In this document: positions 10,840-19,925 of the stretch, piece by piece | How positions within the stretch are numbered: the stretch's first letter is position 1 | Layout: the number at the start of each line of letters is the position of its first letter | Assembly: GCA_017548125.1 (NCBI GenBank) | Contig: JAFYNK010000031.1 | Coordinates: 1-34,664 of the forward strand | DNA from: Bacteroidales bacterium | GTDB taxonomy: Bacteria > Bacteroidota > Bacteroidia > Bacteroidales > F082 | Direction of reading: 5' to 3' | Length of the DNA: 34,664 nt | Notes under the pieces: generated by a model | Databases searched by the model: none | What the model was told of the DNA's origin: nothing | Seen by the model: the letters and a program-made list of their open reading frames with translations, nothing else | Translations under genes and position numbers: made by a program

Positions 10840-13800
10840 AAGAAGAACGGCATTTATACTTGCCGCAGGACTAGGAACAAGGCTTAAAGAATTGACATCC
10901 GACAAGCCTAAAGCTTTGGTTGAGTTGAACAAACAGCCATTACTAGAAGTCATACTTGATAATCTCATTTCTCAAAATTTTAATCATTTTGTAATAAATG
11001 TTCATCATTTTGCTGATAAAATAATTGATTTTATTAAGTCAAAAAAATATCAAAATGTCGAAATAGAAATTTCAGATGAAAGGGATTTTCTGTATAATAC
11101 CGGCGGCGGAATTTTAAAGGCTCTCCCCTATTTTAAAGATAGCAAGGCCGTTCTGATTCATAATGTTGACATTGTATCTGATATTGATTTTCAATCTGTT
11201 TATAATGATTTTATAAAGTCAGATGACGCAGCTTGGCTGTTGACACAGGAACGCGACAACAAAAGGAAACTCGTTTTCGATAATAACGATTGTTATATTG
11301 GAAGATTTAATCTTGAAACAAATGAATACGATGGTGAGATTCCATTTAACAAAAATTTCAAACTCATGTCTTTCAGCGGATTACACATCATCAAGCCAGA
11401 ATATTTCAACGAGTTTGAACTAAAAGAATGTTACGTTTTTGATTTGTATAAGGAAATCGCAAAAAAATCTGTTGTTAAATCTAAATATATAAAACCTGAA
11501 TATTGGTTTGATCTTGGAACGCAGAAACAGCTGGAAGAGGCATCGGAATGGATTCTATCTCGAAAAAGTTTTATTTCAAGAATAAGTAGCTATATTACTG
11601 AAAATTACAATCTTTCTAAAGATTTGTTGACAATTATATTTCCGAACAAACGCGCCGCTTTGGAATTAAGAAAAGAGCTTGAAAAAGTTAAAAAAAACAT
11701 CTGGCTTCCTAATATTATCTCCATCCAAGAAGCCATGTCGATGTGGAGCGGAATGCAACTTCTTGATAATATTGACGTTATATTTGAACTCCTAAAAATC
11801 ATTAACGAAGATAATCTCTCAGCCGACAGTAACCTATTTGGTCTGGCATCGCAAATGGCAAAAGATTTTGATGAAATAGATCAATATAAAGTCTGCGCAA
11901 AAGACATTTTTGAATATGTCAAAGATGCAAAAGAAGCTGACACTTGGAATCCTAGCGAAGCGTTCTCTGAAACAGAAAAACGCTACCTGGCCTTCTTTGC
12001 CTCTCTTCTGAAATATTATGAAAAATTAAGAAAAGCATTGAATGCCAACAACTGGGGCTATTACGGAATGATTACCAGAAAATTATCCGAATTATCAGAT
12101 GAAAAACTTATTGAAACAGTTGGTAATAATAAAGTTATCTTCGCTGGCTTCAACGCCATGACAGCAACAGAAGAAGACATCATCGTCAGACTGGAAAGAA
12201 ACGGCAAAGCCGTGATACTCTGGGATTTGGACAAATATTATTTTGAAGACACAAAACAAGAAGCAGGATTGTTCGCAAGAAATTTTTTGGATAAATATAA
12301 AAATATTCAAAGGAATTTTATATGTGATAATTTTAATGGTAAGAAAATCAATATAATAGGTGCTTCCGGCTCAACAGTGCAGACTAATGCCCTAACGCTC
12401 CAATTAAGTAAAGAAGAGAAAAAACTCAATTCAAAAGAAGTGGTCGTGTTATCTGACGAAACATTGCTGCTGCCTGTATTGAATTCAATACCAACAACAT
12501 TTAGCGACATATATGTCACAATGGGTTACCCGTATTCAAAAACGGTTATTCATCAGTTTTTGAATCATCTGTTTTCTTTCCAAAGTAATATCAATGTTAA
12601 AGATGAAACAATTTATTTCTGGGGATTAAAAAGATTGCTGGAAACTGAATTGATAAAGATAATCTTCTCAAAAGACGAGTTGCTTTCATTGGATAATTGC
12701 TTGAACAAACTTGTTAAAAAATCCACATATTACTTAGAAATCAATGAGATAAAAGATTACTTCAATGGCAATATTTGTGATTTTATTTTATTGTTGTGCC
12801 AAAAATGGAATTCAGAAAACTGCGTCAGCATAATCAATTCAATATTAAGGTTTATAAGTCATTGTATATCAGACGACAGTCTGTTTGTAAAAAATCAGTT
12901 AAGCATAGCTGGTCGTATTTTCAACAAAATCGAACGACTCTCTTTAAAATATAAAAGTCTCGTTAAAATGACTGATATTGAGATACTTTACAAACAATCA
13001 GCAGCAGAGATGAGTGTCAAGCTGGAACATAATGATGATGCAGAAACGCCTTCCTCTCAGTCGCTTCAAGTAATGGGTCTTTTGGAAACAAGAAATATCG
13101 ACTTTGACATTGTAAATATTTTAAGTGTAAACGAAGGAATTTTACCGCAGTCTAAAAGCGCTAACAGTTTGATACCATACGACATAAGAAAACATTACAA
13201 ACTTCCTGTTTATAAGAACAAACAGGCTGTTTACGCGTACCACTTTTATAGATTGATGCAAAAAGCCAAGACGGTTAACATATATTATAATACCTTGGCA
13301 GATGGCATGGGTGAAGGTGAACCGAGTAGATTTATTCGACAGATTTTACATGAAATGCCTGTTAAAGCCAACGACATCAATATTATAAATACCGTTTATA
13401 AAAATCCTAATATCAACGTTAAAAATAACATCACATTCAAAATAAATAAAACTGATGAGATAATAGCAAAGATTGTTAAACGAATCACTGGCAAAAATGC
13501 TGACAACGAATTGATAGGCTTGTCTCCTACCTCAATAGCGTGTTATTTAAAATGTCCGATGCAGTTTTATTTGAAATATATTGAGGATGTGAAAGATAAC
13601 ACTCCTGAGGAAACGATACAATCTAATGTTATTGGCAGTATCATCCATTCTACTTTCGAAAATTTATATGAAGAATTTTCTGAAAATCATTCGGATACAA
13701 AAAAACATATAGATGTAGATTACGATAAATATGTGAGAATAGTTGAAAGCAAGAAAGGTGATGCCTATAATAAAGCATTGGAAACAAATAATTTCTCAAA

Positions 13801-14428
13801 AGGCTTGCCTGAAAATGGATTCAATTACCTTAGCAAAATCATGATAGATGAACTTATTGACAATTTCATTGAATATGAAAAGACGTATTTGTCAAAAGGC
13901 AACACGTTCAAGATAATAGGTTTAGAGAAGAATTTGCATCATACATTTAATATAAATGGTTTGGATGTTAACTTAATTGGTTTTGCCGATAGAATCGATA
14001 TGGTAAACAACCAGACCATAAGAATACTTGATTACAAAAGCGGTAGCGTAAATAACAAGGACGTTGAGATTTCTAAAGATGTCAAAGAACTTCGTGATTT
14101 GTCAGAAAAATCATTGCAACTGTTGATTTACAAGTATTTATACAAGAAAATGAATAATAACGTTGCTATTGAAAACATTGAACCTGCAATTTTGGGTCTG
14201 CTAAAAATGAACAAAGTGTTTTTCCCTCTCCAGAATTATAGCGATTTCTTCAACGACTATTCAGGCAATCAAGAAAATTTCATGAACAACTGCGATGTTC
14301 TTTTTACAGAACTGTTCACCGAACTTTTAGATATAGAAAAACCATTTGAACAGACCGATGATAATTCTGATTGTAAATATTGTAGTTTCATTGATATATG
14401 CAAGAGAAATTCAAAAGGCACATTTTAA
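10826..14428 (+). CDS. MurU-like nucleotidyltransferase fused to AddB-like PD-(D/E)XK nuclease
   Basis: One 1200-residue frame with two unrelated parts. Residues 1-245 are a sugar-1-phosphate nucleotidyltransferase: the loop LAAGLGTRLKELTSDKPKAL has the GxGTRL motif and KPK (27-29), then NTGGGILKAL, HNVDI, and YWFDLGTQKQLEEAS (from Tyr226) at the end of the domain. This is the MurU/RmlA type. Residues about 250-1200 resemble AddB/RecB-like repair nucleases: IIFPNKRAALELRKEL near the start, SPTSIACYLKCPMQFYLKY, the nuclease core GFADRID (Asp1055) with ILDYKSG (Asp1069, Lys1071), and a C-terminal Cys set CKYCSFIDIC typical of the AddB iron-sulfur cluster. In other Bacteroidota I know these as separate proteins. 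No stop or start codon is visible at the junction (11540-11590). An AddA helicase partner is not in the window. Confidence 0.88.
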   Translation: MKQNERRTAFILAAGLGTRLKELTSDKPKALVELNKQPLLEVILDNLISQNFNHFVINVHHFADKIIDFIKSKKYQNVEIEISDERDFLYNTGGGILKALPYFKDSKAVLIHNVDIVSDIDFQSVYNDFIKSDDAAWLLTQERDNKRKLVFDNNDCYIGRFNLETNEYDGEIPFNKNFKLMSFSGLHIIKPEYFNEFELKECYVFDLYKEIAKKSVVKSKYIKPEYWFDLGTQKQLEEASEWILSRKSFISRISSYITENYNLSKDLLTIIFPNKRAALELRKELEKVKKNIWLPNIISIQEAMSMWSGMQLLDNIDVIFELLKIINEDNLSADSNLFGLASQMAKDFDEIDQYKVCAKDIFEYVKDAKEADTWNPSEAFSETEKRYLAFFASLLKYYEKLRKALNANNWGYYGMITRKLSELSDEKLIETVGNNKVIFAGFNAMTATEEDIIVRLERNGKAVILWDLDKYYFEDTKQEAGLFARNFLDKYKNIQRNFICDNFNGKKINIIGASGSTVQTNALTLQLSKEEKKLNSKEVVVLSDETLLLPVLNSIPTTFSDIYVTMGYPYSKTVIHQFLNHLFSFQSNINVKDETIYFWGLKRLLETELIKIIFSKDELLSLDNCLNKLVKKSTYYLEINEIKDYFNGNICDFILLLCQKWNSENCVSIINSILRFISHCISDDSLFVKNQLSIAGRIFNKIERLSLKYKSLVKMTDIEILYKQSAAEMSVKLEHNDDAETPSSQSLQVMGLLETRNIDFDIVNILSVNEGILPQSKSANSLIPYDIRKHYKLPVYKNKQAVYAYHFYRLMQKAKTVNIYYNTLADGMGEGEPSRFIRQILHEMPVKANDINIINTVYKNPNINVKNNITFKINKTDEIIAKIVKRITGKNADNELIGLSPTSIACYLKCPMQFYLKYIEDVKDNTPEETIQSNVIGSIIHSTFENLYEEFSENHSDTKKHIDVDYDKYVRIVESKKGDAYNKALETNNFSKGLPENGFNYLSKIMIDELIDNFIEYEKTYLSKGNTFKIIGLEKNLHHTFNINGLDVNLIGFADRIDMVNNQTIRILDYKSGSVNNKDVEISKDVKELRDLSEKSLQLLIYKYLYKKMNNNVAIENIEPAILGLLKMNKVFFPLQNYSDFFNDYSGNQENFMNNCDVLFTELFTELLDIEKPFEQTDDNSDCKYCSFIDICKRNSKGTF

Positions 14429-14444
14429 CAAAAGCCAATAGCAA

Positions 14445-15488
14445 TCAGTTGTGCTTCAAGTCTATATATACTGGAAGATGATCGCTGTATCCGCCATAAT
14501 ATTTAGGACCGACATAAGTTCTGAATAGCTTTTTACCGCCGTATGTTTCATCATCAACGAATAGAAAATCCTGATGAAATATTTCGGCGGATTTCTTTAT
14601 ATAATGCAATGATTCTGAATTGTTATACAAAGAATTACTTATGATAATCTGATCAAAAATTTGCCATTTATACTGGTGCTTCAACGTGCCTTCCCATCCG
14701 AGAGATTTCTCATCTGCAAAAAGATTTATCAAGGTATCGTTATATGAAAACAAGTCTGGCGGTTTGGCATTCAATATGTTCAATATGCTGTTGTCCCATG
14801 GAGTATCGTTAAAATCACCCATTATAATAATATTAGGTATAGAATTGTTGATTCGTATTAGCGAATCGACCTTGGTTTTTAACAAAAGGGCTGTCATTTC
14901 TCTAAGATGAATGGTCTCTTTCTCGCCTCCATAGCGAGAACTCCAGTGATTTACGAAACAATGGATTGTATCATTTATTCTATCATAAAATTTGGCGTAT
15001 AAAATATCACGAGTCTTAAAATGTTTATTGTTTGGGTTTCTAACTTTAATCGCCTCGCTGTTAATCAGTTGCAGTTTATCCGTTGAATAAGCAAGAGCTA
15101 CATCAATGCCTCTTCTGTCATCCCCTTCGTAATGGATTATTCTGTAGTTGTGTTTTTTCAGTGGCGTTTCTTGAAACAACAATGTTGTGACAAAAGTATT
15201 TTCCACTTCGCAAATCCCTAAAATACCAAGAGGTTTACCTTCTGAAAGAGCCAAGATAGCTTTGTACATATTGTTTCTTTTTTTGTAAAAGCGAGAAACC
15301 GTCCAATGCTGTCCGCCTTTTTCTGTAAACTCGTTATACATCTTTGTTGTATCCGTAAATGGATCAAAGAAATTCTCGAAATTCCAAAATGCGACTCTGA
15401 AAGAATATTCTTCCTGCGAATGTGCTTTGTTGCTGATAAAATATTGAAATACAACAAATAAAATTGATAGTACAAATACTTTTTTCAT
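14445..15488 (-). CDS. Exported endonuclease/exonuclease/phosphatase (EEP) family protein
   Basis: A 347-residue metal-dependent hydrolase of the DNase I-like fold. Signature motifs are in order: WNFENFFDP, GICEVEN (metal-binding Glu), NHWSSRYGG (Asn/His), GDFNDTPWD, and YSDHLPVYIDL (the terminal Asp-His pair). The start at 15488 gives a signal peptide (MKKVFVLSILFVV..., cleavage after HSQ), so the enzyme is probably periplasmic. ATG at 15503 is an alternative. The longer frame up to 15572 would begin upstream of the -7 element at 15519-15526 and is unlikely. The substrate may be nucleic acid or a phosphoester and cannot be told from sequence. It is convergent with the MurU-AddB gene, with 16 bases between the stops. 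Confidence 0.88.
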   Translation of the reverse strand: MKKVFVLSILFVVFQYFISNKAHSQEEYSFRVAFWNFENFFDPFTDTTKMYNEFTEKGGQHWTVSRFYKKRNNMYKAILALSEGKPLGILGICEVENTFVTTLLFQETPLKKHNYRIIHYEGDDRRGIDVALAYSTDKLQLINSEAIKVRNPNNKHFKTRDILYAKFYDRINDTIHCFVNHWSSRYGGEKETIHLREMTALLLKTKVDSLIRINNSIPNIIIMGDFNDTPWDNSILNILNAKPPDLFSYNDTLINLFADEKSLGWEGTLKHQYKWQIFDQIIISNSLYNNSESLHYIKKSAEIFHQDFLFVDDETYGGKKLFRTYVGPKYYGGYSDHLPVYIDLKHN

Positions 15489-15518
15489 AATAAAAGGTTT
15501 CATTTTTAGTTTCGGAAA

Positions 15519-15526
15519 CAAAATTA
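15519..15526 (-). promoter_or_regulatory. Promoter -7 element for the EEP gene
   Basis: TAATTTTG on the minus strand matches TAnnTTTG. No TTG is found at the -33 position. It decides the start codon of the EEP gene, because it lies inside the longer frame. Confidence 0.45.
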
Positions 15527-15536
15527 TAGATAATTT

Positions 15537-15567
15537 TTGGATTGAAAAAATTTTCTGAGTATCTTTG
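15537..15567 (+). promoter_or_regulatory. Promoter for the TlpA-like gene and mnmE
   Basis: TTG at 15537-15539, a 20-base spacer, TATCTTTG at 15560-15567. ATG at 15592 is 25 bases downstream. Confidence 0.65.
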
Positions 15568-15591
15568 TTCACTTTTTAACGCAAATTAATA

Positions 15592-16896
15592 ATGAATTCA
15601 ATTTTTAAGCGAATTTTACTCATATTTTTTTTAACATTTGCTCCTATCGCATTGATGTCGCAAGTGAAAATTCGTGTTGAAATTGAAAATCTTGATGACA
15701 GCCTTTTCTATCTTCTAAAATATAAAAGCGACAAATCATCTATAATTATTGATACAACGTCTGTTTCCTTGAAAGGAAAAACCTTTAAAAACAAAACAAA
15801 TTATCCAGAAGGTATTTATATATTGGCAGACAATAGACGACAGCCTCTTTTCGAAATCCTCATTGGCAAAGACCAAAAGTTCTCGATTAAGGTTAGTGAT
15901 TTGATGAAAAACGACACCTATATGATAAAAGGTAGCAAAGAGACTTCTACATACTTCGACATTTACAGCAAAACCAATTATAACCAACTTTATATCAAAG
16001 CTTTAGAAAGCGAAATCGAATATTTTTCAGACAATATAAGAAAAATTGATTCCATAAAATTGAATCACAATAAATATCTAGAATCGATAAAAATTAAAGA
16101 TAGAAACTCATTTTTAAGAACATATATAGAATTCAACAAAGAAATCATTATACCACAAGAATATAAAAGCAACTCTGAGCAATATATAATAGACCATTAT
16201 TTTGATCATATTAGTTTTAGAGACGTTCGTATCTTAAATACTCGTCTGTTAAAGAATAAGTTAGACGATTATTTTAACAATTATATGTCGGAGCAAAGTA
16301 CAGATGTCATTCTTCAAAAAATCGATTATCTAATAAACAAACCAACAGCTGGATTTAGAGACTACATTCCTCAGGATTTATATAAAATAAGGGATTACAT
16401 CTTATGGTATTTATATTCCAAGTATTTTGATAACGATTTAATATACATACACTTATCAGACGTTTATTTTTCAAAACTGGAAATCAACAATTTAACGCAA
16501 AATATTAGAAATGAGATTGTTAAGAGAGCCGATATTTTAAGGAAAATCACTATTGGACACCTCTCTCCCACTTTCTCATATATCGATGATGAAGGAAATC
16601 AAATAGACTTATCGAAAATTGATAGTGAAAATACAATCTTATTTTTCTACAAACCTGATTGTCAGAAATGTATAAGAGAAAAACGTATTTTAGGATTGAT
16701 AAAGAACAGACAAGAAAATCTGACGATATTATATATCAACATAAGCGAAGAAAATTATTCTAAAGTAAGCCAAGATATTGCAGTTCAATACGATATAACT
16801 ACCACTCCATCTATTTATATTTTAGACAAGGAGAAAAGAATAATTGCAAAGAATATTAAAGCAGAAGATATTGAGTTTCATTTAATTAAAAGATAA
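15592..16896 (+). CDS. Exported TlpA/thioredoxin-like protein
   Basis: A 434-residue protein with an N-terminal signal peptide (hydrophobic segment 8-21, then MSQ). About 310 residues of an all-Bacteroidota type N-terminal region follow: a beta-rich start with a carrier-like DUF4369-type pattern, then a helical middle. The C-terminal third is a thioredoxin fold with IGHLSPTFSYIDDEG at its start, the redox pair C357-QK-C360 in FFYKPDCQKCIREK, and the cis-proline loop TTPSIYILD. Such proteins reduce or exchange disulfides in the periplasm; the partner is unknown. The CQKC dipeptide is not the standard TlpA or thioredoxin one. mnmE starts 4 bases after its stop codon, so the two are co-transcribed. 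Confidence 0.85.
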   Translation: MNSIFKRILLIFFLTFAPIALMSQVKIRVEIENLDDSLFYLLKYKSDKSSIIIDTTSVSLKGKTFKNKTNYPEGIYILADNRRQPLFEILIGKDQKFSIKVSDLMKNDTYMIKGSKETSTYFDIYSKTNYNQLYIKALESEIEYFSDNIRKIDSIKLNHNKYLESIKIKDRNSFLRTYIEFNKEIIIPQEYKSNSEQYIIDHYFDHISFRDVRILNTRLLKNKLDDYFNNYMSEQSTDVILQKIDYLINKPTAGFRDYIPQDLYKIRDYILWYLYSKYFDNDLIYIHLSDVYFSKLEINNLTQNIRNEIVKRADILRKITIGHLSPTFSYIDDEGNQIDLSKIDSENTILFFYKPDCQKCIREKRILGLIKNRQENLTILYINISEENYSKVSQDIAVQYDITTTPSIYILDKEKRIIAKNIKAEDIEFHLIKR

Positions 16897-16900
16897 AGAC

Positions 16901-18406
16901 ATGAGTTTTTTGAGTAAAGACACCATTTGCGCCATCGCTACAGCTTCAGGAACAGCAGCAGTTTCAATGATTAGAATGTCAGGTAACGACAGTCATAAAA
17001 TTGCACTTTCACGATTTGTAAGAAAGAAAAAATTAACAGAAGATGCTGTTATTCCAAACAGGATGTATTATGGTGAAATCTGCGATTTGAACTACCAAAT
17101 CATTGATGATGTGATGGTTACTTTCTTCAAGGCTCCACATTCATATACAGGAGAAGACTCTGTTGAGATAGTTTGTCACGGTTCTGTTTTCATCCAGAAC
17201 AAGATATTGGAAATACTGATTCAGAGCGGTGCGCGCTTGGCAGAAGCAGGTGAATACACCATGAGAGCGTTTGTCAACAACAAGATGGACCTCACTCAGG
17301 CAGAAGCAGTTGCCGACCTTATCTCATCACAGAACGCTGCAGAACACCGTGTGGCGATGAACCAGCTCAAAGGCGGATTCTCGAAAGAACTTCAAGTGTT
17401 GAGAAGCAAGCTGTTAGACCTCACCTCGTTGATGGAACTAGAACTCGACTTCAGCGAGGAAGACGTAGAATTTGCCGACCGCACAAAACTCAATAATTTA
17501 ATAGAAGAAGCCTCAAAACATATCAACAAACTCACTGATTCTTTTAGACTTGGCAACACTATCAAGAAAGGCACGCCAGTTGCTATAGTCGGTGACGCCA
17601 ACGCTGGAAAGAGCACACTGCTCAACGCCTTACTTGGCGAAGAGAGAGCTATCGTTTCAGACATTGCTGGAACCACACGCGACACCATCGAAGAGACACT
17701 GAACATTGGCGGAAAGACATTCAGATTCATCGACACTGCAGGCATCAGAGAGACCAACGACACAATTGAAAAAATCGGTATTGAACGCGCTTTCAAGAAG
17801 ATTTCAGAAGCCGACATCGTATTAGGACTCCTCGATTTAAATCAGAGTGCGAGCACATATTTTAAATCGGCTAACTTCATCATTGACAATGTTAACTTAT
17901 TGGAACAAAAGCTGATATTGATATTCAACAAAGTCGATTTGAACAATGAAGCGATGTGGATGGACACAGAATACATCATAGACAACTTGCGAGCTTCCAT
18001 TGAGAGAAACATAGAAGACAACGGCGGCTATATGATTGACGAATACAAATACAGCGTTACGGGACAAGACTGCCACGACATCAGAAACCTCGTCAAATAC
18101 GATTTCATCTCAGCAAAGAATGACGAACATATTGAGAAGTTAAAGAAAGATATAGCATTTTTCGGAAGAGACCTGACAGTAGGCGAAAACGAAGTGTTAG
18201 TCACCAACTTACGCCATTACGAAGCCTTGATAAAAGCTGCCGAATCATTAGTGAAGGTCCAAGAAGGCTTGGACATGGGCATCTCCACAGAGTTCGTCGC
18301 ACAAGACTTGAAGGAAGTTCTTTATTATTTAGGAAGCATCACCGGCGAGATCAGCAGCGGCGATGTCTTGAATAATATTTTTGGCAGGTTCTGCATCGGG
18401 AAGTGA
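16901..18406 (+). CDS. mnmE: tRNA uridine-5-carboxymethylaminomethyl(34) synthesis GTPase
   Basis: With MnmG it modifies the wobble uridine of several tRNAs. The N-terminal folate-binding domain begins DTICAIATASGTAAVSMIR. The G domain has GDANAGKS (P-loop, 231-238), TTRDTIEE, DTAG (278-281) and NKVD (343-346). The protein ends FCIGK with catalytic Cys498. At 501 residues it is longer than the E. coli protein (454). The extra length is mainly an insert in the G domain after NKVD (around IERNIEDNGGYMIDEYKYS). The last 18 bases (18389-18406) are the likely attachment site of the downstream element, so the final codons may have been supplied by the element while keeping the reading frame. It sits 4 bases after the TlpA-like gene. 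Confidence 0.97.
   Translation: MSFLSKDTICAIATASGTAAVSMIRMSGNDSHKIALSRFVRKKKLTEDAVIPNRMYYGEICDLNYQIIDDVMVTFFKAPHSYTGEDSVEIVCHGSVFIQNKILEILIQSGARLAEAGEYTMRAFVNNKMDLTQAEAVADLISSQNAAEHRVAMNQLKGGFSKELQVLRSKLLDLTSLMELELDFSEEDVEFADRTKLNNLIEEASKHINKLTDSFRLGNTIKKGTPVAIVGDANAGKSTLLNALLGEERAIVSDIAGTTRDTIEETLNIGGKTFRFIDTAGIRETNDTIEKIGIERAFKKISEADIVLGLLDLNQSASTYFKSANFIIDNVNLLEQKLILIFNKVDLNNEAMWMDTEYIIDNLRASIERNIEDNGGYMIDEYKYSVTGQDCHDIRNLVKYDFISAKNDEHIEKLKKDIAFFGRDLTVGENEVLVTNLRHYEALIKAAESLVKVQEGLDMGISTEFVAQDLKEVLYYLGSITGEISSGDVLNNIFGRFCIGK
18389..18406. other. Probable attachment site (attL side) at the 3' end of mnmE
   Basis: TTCTGCATCGGGAAGTGA encodes Phe-Cys-Ile-Gly-Lys-stop. The same codons of this gene (trmE/thdF) form the 18-base attB of SGI1-type islands. 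An integrase gene begins 235 bases downstream and all following genes are element-like. The second copy (attR) must lie beyond the window, so the site is inferred rather than shown. Confidence 0.6.
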
Positions 18407-18552
18407 TTCCCAATTTTTAAAAACGCAACAACAACAAAACAACCATAATAAAATATCAAGTAAAACGAAAACTATTAACAACTTACAAAAATACAAAAAA
18501 TACACCCCCTTTCGTTTTCTTGGTGATTATTTTACACTCTTTTAGTGTTTTC

Positions 18553-18601
18553 TTGTTACTATTTTGTTACTCAAATACACGCAGTAACAAAATAGTAACA
18601 A
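18553..18601. repeat. Two inverted pairs of TTGTTACT upstream of the integrase
   Basis: Perfect 19-base inverted arms (18553-18571 and 18583-18601) are separated by 11 bases. Each arm holds two copies of the octamer TTGTTACT whose starts are 11 bases apart, about one helical turn. Outer flanks TTACACT (18532-18538) and AGTGTAA (18614-18620) also face each other. This is the pattern of a protein-binding site: recombinase arm sites, an excisionase site or an operator for the integrase gene. It lies between mnmE and ATG 18641. Confidence 0.8.
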
Positions 18602-18640
18602 AAAGCAACAAATCAGTGTAACCAATTAAAAAACAAAAAC

Positions 18641-19786
18641 ATGAAAGAAACTATCAGACTTAGAAAAAAAGCTACAGCTGGTAACACTGGTGTTATGTCA
18701 TTATATCTTGACATATACAGGAACGGTAAACGGGAATACGAGTTCTTAAAACTTTACCTCGTGCCAGAATTAACAAAAGCAGACAAGAAAAAGAATGATG
18801 AAACCATGAAGCTGGCGGAAGCTATCAAGGCGAAACGCACCGTAGAACTCATGAACGGCGAATACGGATTCAAGCAGCATTACAAGACGGATACGCCTTT
18901 CTTCGAGTACTACTCTGCAATGTGCGAGAAGCGTTTCAACAACCCTGAAAGCAGAGGCAACTGGGGAAACTGGTATTCCTGCCTTCATCATCTCCGCATC
19001 TACGAACAACGAGACAACATCACTTTTGCAGAGATTGACCAGAAGTGGGTGCAGGGATTCAAGGACTATTTAGAGACAAAAGCCCTTGCATGGAGCAATG
19101 ACAAGAAAAAAAGAACCAAGGAACAGCATCTGTCCCGAAACTCCAAAGTGTCATACTTCGCCAAACTGCGTGCATGTCTCAACCAGGCTTTTGAAGAGCG
19201 TATCATTCCCGTCAACCCATGCCGAGGCGTGACGAATTTCAAGACGGAGGAAGGAACGAGAATGTATCTGACAGTTGAAGAGCTGAAACGACTTGCAGAA
19301 ACTGACTGCATACAATACCCAGGCGTAAAGACAACGTTCCTGTTTTCTTGCCTTACAGGTTTACGAAGAAGCGATATTCTGAAACTGACATGGGGCGAAG
19401 TCCATCAGCAAGGCAATTTTACAAGACTTATATTTAAACAGAAGAAGACTGGCGGACTTGAATACCTCGACATAAACCAGCAGGCTGTAGAACTGATGGG
19501 ACCAAGAGGAAATTCAGACGACTTCATATTCTCTGACATGCTGCCCGACATGGACTGCACAAACAAGACTCTGCAATCATGGATGTACCGTGCCGGCATT
19601 GACAAGAAGATCACATTCCATTGCGGACGACATACTTTCGCCGTAATGATGCTTGACCTCGGCGCTGACATATACACCGTGAGCAAGCTGCTCGGACACC
19701 GGCAGCTAACCACCACACAGATCTACGCCAAGGTACTTGACAAGAACAAGCAGAATGCCGTGTCTCGTATTCCAAGTATTTTTTGA
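18641..19786 (+). CDS. Tyrosine recombinase (site-specific integrase)
   Basis: A 381-residue phage/transposon integrase of the Bacteroidota type. It has an N-terminal arm-binding region (1-90, starting with IRLRKKATAGNTG and a small beta sheet), a core-binding SAM-like domain (about 95-205), and a catalytic domain. The catalytic residues are Arg242 (TGLRRSD), His327 and Arg330 (HCGRH), His353 (LLGHRQL) and Tyr362 (QIYAKV). All are intact, so the enzyme should be active. It is the first gene of the element, next to the presumed attachment site, and is read away from mnmE. Regulation probably works through the TTGTTACT repeats directly upstream. A strong terminator follows the stop. Confidence 0.96.
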   Translation: MKETIRLRKKATAGNTGVMSLYLDIYRNGKREYEFLKLYLVPELTKADKKKNDETMKLAEAIKAKRTVELMNGEYGFKQHYKTDTPFFEYYSAMCEKRFNNPESRGNWGNWYSCLHHLRIYEQRDNITFAEIDQKWVQGFKDYLETKALAWSNDKKKRTKEQHLSRNSKVSYFAKLRACLNQAFEERIIPVNPCRGVTNFKTEEGTRMYLTVEELKRLAETDCIQYPGVKTTFLFSCLTGLRRSDILKLTWGEVHQQGNFTRLIFKQKKTGGLEYLDINQQAVELMGPRGNSDDFIFSDMLPDMDCTNKTLQSWMYRAGIDKKITFHCGRHTFAVMMLDLGADIYTVSKLLGHRQLTTTQIYAKVLDKNKQNAVSRIPSIF

Positions 19787-19791
19787 ATCAT

Positions 19792-19831
19792 AAAAACCTG
19801 CAAAAAACTTTTCTTTTGTAGGTTTTTCTTT
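19792..19831 (+). terminator. Intrinsic terminator after the integrase
   Basis: AAAACCTGCAAAA pairs with TTTTGTAGGTTTT (one G-U pair) across a short loop and is followed by TCTTTTG. It begins 5 bases after the integrase stop. Confidence 0.75.
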
Positions 19832-19925
19832 TGAAAATCCTATACCTATTTATTTTTTTATTATTTAGATTCGCACACGCCCGCAGTTGTAGTAGTAGAT
19901 TAATTAATTTACTTTTCTTTTATAG

